The notes under the pieces: model-generated
What the model was told of the DNA's origin: nothing
The model's input: the letters and a program-made list of their open reading frames with translations, nothing else
Databases searched by the model: none
Origin: Chthoniobacterales bacterium
GTDB taxonomy: Bacteria; Verrucomicrobiota; Verrucomicrobiia; Chthoniobacterales; UBA10450
NCBI GenBank assembly: GCA_013815325.1
Contig: JACDGM010000047.1
Coordinates: forward strand, 1 to 35,109
Length of the DNA stretch: 35,109 nucleotides
Direction of reading: 5' to 3'
Program-made: the position numbers and the translations under genes
In this document: positions 30,698 through 35,109 of the stretch, one piece after another
How the letters are laid out: the number at the start of each line of letters is the position of its first letter
Numbering within the stretch: position 1 is the stretch's first letter

Positions 30698-30815
30698 CCA
30701 TGCGATGCAGCTGACGCCGGGCCGTCGTACTACCCAGCTTTCACATGACTAAAACACTTCGACCCGCAGCGGCGCGCGCCCTCGCCCGCCGCAACTCATC
30801 TTGTTCTCGTTAGAT
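30692..30815 (+). other. attC-like integron recombination site
   Basis: The left simple site has R'' GGCTAAC (30692-30698) and L'' GATGCAGCTG (30704-30713). The right one has L' CAACTCATC (30792-30800) and R' GTTAGAT (30809-30815), which fits the GTTRRRY core. L'' and L' pair as GATG/CATC and AGCTG/CAACT with one extra C in L'', the extrahelical-base arrangement of attC sites, and CTAAC pairs with GTTAG. Spacing between boxes (5 and 8 nt) is near the usual 5-6. The position right after the stop of a cassette-like ORF supports the call. The central 78 nt is not strongly palindromic. Confidence 0.65.
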
Positions 30816-30917
30816 GTGAGCAAGCGCCGCCATCTGCTGTTCATCCTAGTCGCTGGCACTCTTCACTGGATCTCGGCCGCTTCCTTGACGCTGGCTGCAT
30901 ATATCGTTGCCCCCTAA
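30816..30917 (+). CDS. tiny single-helix membrane peptide, possible second cassette ORF
   Basis: Directly after the attC-like site a GTG opens a 33-codon frame with one hydrophobic helix (HLLFILVAGTLHWISAASLT) after a basic start, SKRRH. It ends in TAA at 30915-30917. Starting at the cassette boundary is what a cassette gene would do, but no second attC site follows and the peptide is very short. Confidence 0.3.
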   Translation: MSKRRHLLFILVAGTLHWISAASLTLAAYIVAP

Positions 30918-31058
30918 TAGCCCGTACAGCTCAATCTTAAGCTCAGGGCCCGCCCGCCGTGCTGGAAGTCGAAGGATAGCGCAGTTCGCAACGCTTACGC
31001 GCATGTAGGACTCAGATGATGCATCCCGGCACGGCACGGCGACCGAAGCAACTCGTGC

Positions 31059-31577
31059 ATGGCGGGTCCGAACGAAAGTATTCAACCATCAAGCCGCGGC
31101 ACGCGCACGGCAAGGCGCCGGCTCGGCTGGCGCTACGAGGTCATGCTGGCATTGCTCCCGACCCTGACGGTGTTGCTCGTCGTGGGAATCGTGGAGCGAT
31201 TTAGCAACCAGCGTCTGCTCTTTGCCTCCCTCGCATCAAGCGCGTTCTTGATTTATCTCGACCCGCAGCACGGTACAAACAGCACCCGCACGCTGCTCAT
31301 CGCGCAGCTCGGCGCAGCTGGAGCGGGTTTTGCTGCGCATACGTTTCTAGGGACGGGCTACGCTGCAGCAGCGACGGCAATGCTGGTCGTAATAGCCCTG
31401 ATGATCGCGTGTGACGCGGTGCATCCGCCAGCCGTGGCTACGTCGCTCTCGTTTGCGTTTCGCGCAGGGCCAGAGAGCAATCTTCTGCTGTTTTCACTCG
31501 CCGTGGGTCTCGTGGCCATTTTGATCTTGCTCGAGCGCAGCTCGCTCTGGCTGCTCGCGAAAGTTCCCTTGCCATGA
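31059..31577 (+). CDS. HPP-family integral membrane protein
   Basis: This 172-aa protein has four to five membrane helices and the HPP signature: ACDAVHPPAVATSLSFAF with HPP at 122-124, preceded by SSAFLIYLDPQHGTNSTRTLL. Family members are proposed nitrite or ion transporters, but the function here is not established. The first 28 residues are basic and polar; an internal ATG (residue 29) would begin just before the first helix and is an alternative start. It overlaps the next gene by 4 nt (ATGA), so the two are coupled. Confidence 0.9.
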   Translation: MAGPNESIQPSSRGTRTARRRLGWRYEVMLALLPTLTVLLVVGIVERFSNQRLLFASLASSAFLIYLDPQHGTNSTRTLLIAQLGAAGAGFAAHTFLGTGYAAAATAMLVVIALMIACDAVHPPAVATSLSFAFRAGPESNLLLFSLAVGLVAILILLERSSLWLLAKVPLP

Positions 31578-31966
31578 AGATGCTCGCTGCCGCTGTCACC
31601 GCTCCGCTGCCGATCGAGGAGACAATCATCTGGTTCGTTCAGTGGCTGAAACTCGGCATCGAAAGCATCGGCGCGCTGCTCATTCTCGTCGGCGTGCTGG
31701 TCGCGGCAACGCAACTGCTCGGGCAGTTCCTCACGCGGCGCGTGGCGGAGTTCACCGCGATTCGGCTGGTGCTGGCGCGGTATCTCGCGCTCGCGCTCGA
31801 GTTCCAGCTCGGGGCCGACATTCTCTCGACCGCCATTGCTCCGAGTTGGGAGCAGATCGGGAAACTGGGCGCGATCGCGGTGATCCGAACCGGGCTGAAC
31901 TTTTTCCTATCAAAGGAAATGGAGAGCGAGCGAGCCGTGGGCCGAGCAGAAAAGCGCATGATGTAG
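31574..31966 (+). CDS. DUF1622-family membrane protein
   Basis: This 130-aa protein has about three hydrophobic helices. The pattern of the DUF1622 family is visible: ESIGALLILVGVLVAATQLL, then RLVLARYLALALEFQLGADI and GKLGAIAVIRTGLNFFLSKEME. The role is unknown; the family is found next to transport and stress genes. Translation is probably coupled to the HPP gene through the ATGA overlap, which suggests that both act in one membrane complex. Confidence 0.9.
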   Translation: MKMLAAAVTAPLPIEETIIWFVQWLKLGIESIGALLILVGVLVAATQLLGQFLTRRVAEFTAIRLVLARYLALALEFQLGADILSTAIAPSWEQIGKLGAIAVIRTGLNFFLSKEMESERAVGRAEKRMM

Positions 31967-32131
31967 CCGTATCCAGGCGCGACCCGAGATCATTCACATC
32001 GTGTGGTCACGTCTCCCGGTTATCTGCGCCCATCGAACTGTCGCCTTTCCAACGCTCTCGCCGATTTTTTTGCAGCGAAAGAGAGGAATAATTCTTACGC
32101 ACGTCACGCGCCGACGTGCCGATTCCTTTAT

Positions 32132-32983
32132 ATGGAAAAAGAAAAATCATACGAAGAAAATCTGAAGGGTGACGACGATCGCGGCGGGAAAAGCGAAATT
32201 CCGCCGGTCGCGGCGGGAGTTGGAGTCATCGGCGGCGGTGCAGCAGGCGCTGCGATTGGAACTGCGGTTGGTGGCCCTGTTGGCACTTTGGTAGGCGCAG
32301 TCATCGGCGCGGTCGCTGGGGGAGCAGGTGGCTACGCGGTAGGAAACGCCATCGACCCGGCCGCGGAGGACAGTTACTGGCGCGAGAATCATTACAAGCA
32401 GCCGTTCGCGAAAAGCGGCAACTACGATGAGTATCAAGCGGGCTATCAGACCGGTTATCAGGGTTATGGTAAGTATGCCGAGGAAAAGCAGACCTTCGAG
32501 GAAGCTGAGCCCGATCTTCGGCAGAGCTACAGCGAGTCAGAGACCGACTTGCCATGGGACAAAGCTCGTGATGCATCCCGCATGGCGTGGGATCGCGTTG
32601 CGCGAGGGGAGGCAGTGAAAGTCCCGATTAGCGAAGAGGAAGTGAAGGTCGGCAAGCGGGAAGTGCAACAGGGCGTAGCCAAGATTCGCAAAGTGGTGCA
32701 CACCGAAACGGTCAATACGCCAGTCGAGCTGAAGCGGGAAGAACTCGTTATCGAGCGGTCCGATACCGGTGGCGGGGAAGTGCCTGAGGACGCCTTCCGC
32801 GAAGGTGAAATGCGGATTCCGCTGATGAAAGAAGAAGCGGTCGTGGAGAAGCAGTCAAAGGTTGTGGGGGAAGTTCGTGTCGGCAAGAAAGAGGCAAGCG
32901 ACCGGGAGAACGTCTCCACCACGATTCGAAAGGAAGAGGTGAAGGTAGACGATACAGACGAAGAAGACTCCGAGAACAGCTAA
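32132..32983 (+). CDS. glycine-zipper plus DUF2382 (YsnF/AvaK) stress protein
   Basis: This 283-aa protein has a glycine-zipper region at about 25-73 (VAAGVGVIGGGAAGAAIGTA and repeats of G/A every fourth residue), which may insert in membranes. A Tyr/Gly-rich spacer (YQAGYQTGYQGYGKY) follows, and a C-terminal DUF2382 domain at about 163-273 (VKVPISEEEVKVGKREVQ, then EELVIERS and IPLMKEEAVVEKQ). DUF2382 proteins such as YsnF are induced by general stress. I start at the ATG at 32132, since the open frame upstream to 32003 is not protein-like. It lies 165 nt after the DUF1622 gene on the same strand, probably with its own promoter. Confidence 0.88.
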   Translation: MEKEKSYEENLKGDDDRGGKSEIPPVAAGVGVIGGGAAGAAIGTAVGGPVGTLVGAVIGAVAGGAGGYAVGNAIDPAAEDSYWRENHYKQPFAKSGNYDEYQAGYQTGYQGYGKYAEEKQTFEEAEPDLRQSYSESETDLPWDKARDASRMAWDRVARGEAVKVPISEEEVKVGKREVQQGVAKIRKVVHTETVNTPVELKREELVIERSDTGGGEVPEDAFREGEMRIPLMKEEAVVEKQSKVVGEVRVGKKEASDRENVSTTIRKEEVKVDDTDEEDSENS

Positions 32984-33313
32984 GGCCAGCGCTGCCTCAT
33001 AGTGAAGCAGCCCCGGGGGCGGCGGACTTCATGGGAAGTTCGCCGCTGCTCGAATAGACCGCTGGCAGTTTTCGAAGATTCGAACGGACGAGATTGCGTT
33101 TCCGCGTTAGGAGGAAATCGCCTCCAACACACCTAGTCGCACAAGAAGGTTTCAGCCTGCCGGTATGTGGTGCCCAGCCGACCTCGATCTCACCAAGCGC
33201 TTACCCGTCCCAGAACTCACTCCCGTGAAGTCGCTGAATTTCGGCAGTACGCAGTGTTCGGTTACGTATTAGGAACGCAAAGGCGCGGTGTGGCCGCAGA
33301 GGAAACAAACAAA
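32984..33313. other. intergenic region with a terminator-like hairpin
   Basis: No credible gene was found in these 330 nt between convergent genes. GCGGCGGACTTC (33019-33030) and GAAGTTCGCCGC (33035-33046) pair over 12 bp with one G-T and a 4-nt ATGG loop, a strong hairpin just after the DUF2382 gene but without a T-run. GGAGG/CCTCC (about 33109-33125) forms a smaller hairpin next to GCGTTAGGA, a one-off relative of the dispersed motif. Confidence 0.5.
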
Positions 33314-34048
33314 TCAAGACTGCGACGCGGGCTCGTCGGTTGTTTCCAGGATCTCCTTGAACCGTCGCAAATCGTTCGCGAGCTGTCCATCGGGCGACTC
33401 GCCGAGCAGCTTCGCCGCAACCGCGCCGACCACCCCGGCCGGTGGCTCATACTGCAGCGATACCTTAAGCCGCGTCCCGCCATCGTCGTTCGGTTCAAAC
33501 CAGACCGAGCCCGCGTTGCTCACCTCGGCGCCCGGTAACGATTCCCACGCAATCATTTCGCCTTCGCGTTCATTGACAATGCGCGCCTGCCATTCCAACT
33601 GCCGGCCGAGCGGGCCACGGACCACCCAGCGCGACCGCTCGGAGTCGATCTCTTCGACTGACTCGACGTGCTCCATGAACCGCGGAAGATTCTCCAGCTT
33701 CCGCCAATAGCGGTAAACTTCGGAAGGCGCCCGCCGGACGTCGATCGACTGGTTGGTCCTGATTCCCTTGTTACCAGGAACGCCGGTTTGCGTGTTCAGC
33801 TGGCGTGAGTTAATCCCGAGCTTTTCGTAAAGCGCGCAATGTCCGGTAGCGCCACGCGCCAGGAGACCCGCGCCGGCCAAGGCGAGGAGTCCGCTGCCTA
33901 GTGAGCGGCGGGACAATCCAAAGATGACGAGAGCGGCGCCGAGGCCGAGCGAGCCGGCGCGTTCGGCCATTGTTACATTGTTGGCGAGATGGTCGCGCAC
34001 AGCGTCCAGCTGTGGCAAATCGGCGAGAGGTTGTGCAGTTAATGGCAT
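33314..34048 (-). CDS. SRPBCC/polyketide-cyclase-like protein with N-terminal membrane segment
   Basis: This 244-aa protein combines a DUF2892-like double membrane segment at about 30-70 (GSLGLGAALVIFGL and GLLALAGAGLLARGATGHCALY) with a C-terminal SRPBCC (cyclase/dehydrase) domain at about 98-235 (TNQSIDVRRAPSEVYRYWRK, then LPRFMEHVESVEE and VSLQYEPPAGVVGA). This fusion is common in soil bacteria; it may bind lipids or aromatic ligands at the membrane, but no substrate is known. The ATG at 34048 is chosen because the 30 upstream codons are not protein-like. It is convergent with the DUF2382 gene. Confidence 0.9.
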   Translation of the reverse strand: MPLTAQPLADLPQLDAVRDHLANNVTMAERAGSLGLGAALVIFGLSRRSLGSGLLALAGAGLLARGATGHCALYEKLGINSRQLNTQTGVPGNKGIRTNQSIDVRRAPSEVYRYWRKLENLPRFMEHVESVEEIDSERSRWVVRGPLGRQLEWQARIVNEREGEMIAWESLPGAEVSNAGSVWFEPNDDGGTRLKVSLQYEPPAGVVGAVAAKLLGESPDGQLANDLRRFKEILETTDEPASQS

Positions 34049-34364
34049 ATAATGTTTCTTCTTGCTGGAAAATCGCGCCGTACTCCGCCGGTGGTCGTCT
34101 TCTACGCGACCCGACCCGCCGTCAGGTCCCTGTGACACATCAGCCGGCGCGGTGGAAACCCTTCAAGACCGTCCCCTAGTCCCACGCATGGCCCGAAAGC
34201 TCATCGGAGCAAAACAAAATTGCCGGACGAGAATCTCTCTCGCCCGGCAAATTTTGCTGTTCGCCTTGAGCCTACGCGGAGAGTCAGTTTCCGCCCGAGC
34301 CAATACGAGCCCGCGGAGCCGCTTCGCCCGGCATAGGGAGTTCTCCAGTCCCGAGGCGCTAGGA
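34049..34364. other. intergenic region, no gene seen apart from a terminator
   Basis: These 316 nt lie between two minus-strand genes and hold the terminator at 34215-34256 and presumably the promoter of the SRPBCC gene. Frames across it in both strands lack protein-like composition. Confidence 0.5.
34215..34256 (-). terminator. intrinsic terminator of the WGxxGxxG-type gene
   Basis: CAAAATTGCCGGACGAGA (34215-34232) pairs with 34238-34256 apart from one bulge and one mismatch, with a 5-nt loop. On the minus strand it ends in ATTTTGTTTTGC, a good U-rich tail, and on the plus strand in ATTTTG, so it could work in both directions. It lies 109 nt beyond the stop of the gene at 34365-34640. Confidence 0.75.
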
Positions 34365-34640
34365 TTAGGTGCGTCGATCTGTCCGAGTTGTCGTTGAATT
34401 GTTAACACGATCGTCGTTTTTCCTGCCCATCAGACCTGCCAGACCAAGCAAGCCGGCTAAGCCGATCCACCCGTAGTTATGATGCTCATGGCGGTCTGCC
34501 CGATCATCCACCATGGTTGTGTCGGAGGGACTCAACCCAGGGGAGGTGGCAGGGGTCGTCTGGGCAACACCCGCTAGCGGTGAGAGAGCAAGTGCCCCAC
34601 ACACCGTCGCGAGCATACGTAGTTTGATATTGGTTTTCAT
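34365..34640 (-). CDS. WGxxGxxG-type small exported protein
   Basis: This 91-aa protein has a signal peptide (RMLATVCGALALSPLAGVAQ, cleavage near residue 26), a Thr/Ser/Pro and Asp/His-rich middle (HEHHN at 51-55), and one hydrophobic glycine-patterned segment YGWIGLAGLLGLAGLMGRK with Trp58. This matches the WGxxGxxG family of small secreted proteins, in which the patterned helix is followed by basic residues, much like a protein-sorting tail. The function is unknown. The ribosome-binding site AAGGAT is only 2-3 nt from the ATG, which is short. It appears monocistronic, with a terminator downstream. Confidence 0.8.
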   Translation of the reverse strand: MKTNIKLRMLATVCGALALSPLAGVAQTTPATSPGLSPSDTTMVDDRADRHEHHNYGWIGLAGLLGLAGLMGRKNDDRVNNSTTTRTDRRT

Positions 34641-34998
34641 ATCCTTAAAACGGGCGTTGCTTTAGTCCCGGTCTTAAGTATTTCGCCTGCACATAATGAG
34701 TTGCCGCTGGAACCGGCGCAAAAGAAACAGCAGCTTATGAAGCTGACCCCCGTATCGCAGACCTCCGTATTGCACGCTAGGGCTAAAGTAGAATCGGCGA
34801 GCCCCTCGCGGAGCGCGCCGACTCGCTGATTTCAGCCTTTCAACCTTCTCAGGGCGCCATCTGCACGATCGTCGCACTCCAGGGCCCGACCGCGCCGCCA
34901 TTCAATGCACGCGGGCGGAAGGCAGCCCTGATGCCACCGTCAGGTATTTTGCGTTTTGATGGGATTAATCGCGCTACCTCGAAAATTTTTGTAAATCA
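34641..34998. other. intergenic region without recognised features
   Basis: I see no gene in these 358 nt. A 75-codon minus-strand frame (34674-34901) is arginine-rich shadow-like sequence. The promoter of the gene at 34640 should lie here. Confidence 0.4.
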
Positions 34999-35109
34999 TT
35001 AGACGCGGTTGGCGAAAGTTCCGGTGTTTTCCTGAAAAGTTCCGACGTTGTTGCCGATAGTTCCGGCATTGTCGCCGCCAGTTCCGACGTTGTCGCGGAA
35101 AGTTCCGAC
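34999..35109 (-). CDS. 3' end of a gene with a 7-residue tandem repeat (partial)
   Basis: On the minus strand a frame enters from the right edge and ends in TAA (35001-34999). The 36 visible residues consist of a repeating heptad of consensus N-[VAT]-G-T-[FGI]-x-x (VGTFRDN, VGTGGDN, AGTIGNN, VGTFQEN, TGTFANR). At DNA level this is a 21-bp tandem repeat with 4.5 units in view, each containing AGTTCCG on the plus strand. Gly, Thr and Asn are kept at codon level, whereas third bases vary, which suggests that the repeat is translated. I do not recognise a characterised family; short verrucomicrobial hypothetical proteins with similar repeats come to mind, but this is memory rather than a search. 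Confidence 0.6.
   Translation of the reverse strand, partial: VGTFRDNVGTGGDNAGTIGNNVGTFQENTGTFANRV

Noticed and set aside
33167..33710. Plus-strand frames of 123 and 140 codons
   Set aside because: They are antisense to the SRPBCC gene, and their upstream parts show no family resemblance.
34674..34901. 75-codon minus-strand frame
   Set aside because: Arginine-rich, with no recognisable domain or ribosome-binding site.
35018..35109. 21-bp repeat at the right edge as a CRISPR array
   Set aside because: Units are contiguous without spacers and keep a reading frame.

Overview
The window looks like a chromosomal segment of a soil-type Verrucomicrobiota bacterium, possibly the Spartobacteria/Chthoniobacterales. 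This is an inference from several signs: a GC-rich composition with long clean reading frames; a decayed autotransporter-associated beta-strand repeat gene; palindromic intergenic elements that, where read through, encode 'TGCQPA'-type peptides; a WGxxGxxG-type small secreted protein; and a chromosomal-integron remnant. No rRNA, tRNA or CRISPR array was seen.

Layout. 1-3456 (minus strand) is an apparent operon of a 149-aa protein of unknown function, a double-domain KaiC-like ATPase and a PAS-GAF histidine kinase that runs off the left edge. 3746-6179 (plus) holds an unknown acidic protein, then an ECF sigma factor, a one-pass membrane protein that is probably its anti-sigma factor, and a small exported protein. 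6256-8913 is an exported M1 aminopeptidase. 8926-10884 (minus) is a GNAT acetyltransferase, LarB and an M50 membrane protease. 11007-11180 is rpmH (ribosomal protein L34), too short for most gene-length cut-offs. 11190-14839 (minus) is an FtsX/MacB-type double permease overlapping an AttH/CrtC-like secreted protein, with no ATPase gene beside it. 14871-15353 holds a palindromic repeat and a decayed autotransporter passenger. 15517-18533 is a SucC-like ATP-grasp acyl-CoA ligase facing a MmgE/PrpD dehydratase. 18616-20412 is lepA. 20485-20883 is an antitoxin-like gene whose 3' end is made of a 143-bp MITE-like element. 20949-22022 is a class V aminotransferase. 22198-26148 is a TetR-HlyD-DHA2 efflux operon with a decayed duplicate of its pump upstream. 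26204-28998 is a YkgJ-type cysteine-cluster gene and an exported M13 peptidase. 29.0-30.9 kb is a scrapyard: a 42-bp tandem repeat, a broken GIY-YIG gene, a truncated integron integrase, one cassette-like ORF with an attC-like site, and a tiny ORF. 31.0-34.6 kb carries membrane and stress-type genes (HPP, DUF1622, DUF2382, SRPBCC, WGxxGxxG). The right edge enters a gene with a 21-bp (7-residue) tandem repeat.

The strongest unexplained signal is a dispersed 9-mer, TCGTTAGGC (reverse complement GCCTAACGA). It occurs 21 times exactly, against about 0.3 expected by chance for a 9-mer on both strands of 35 kb. Its 8-base core TCGTTAGG occurs 31 times, all between 3050 and 27382, in both orientations, in several reading frames of unrelated housekeeping genes, over four stop codons, and once as a 12-bp inverted pair at a gene junction. 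This resembles the distribution of DNA-uptake sequences or another genome-wide recognition word. It is missing from the last 7.7 kb, where the integron debris lies.
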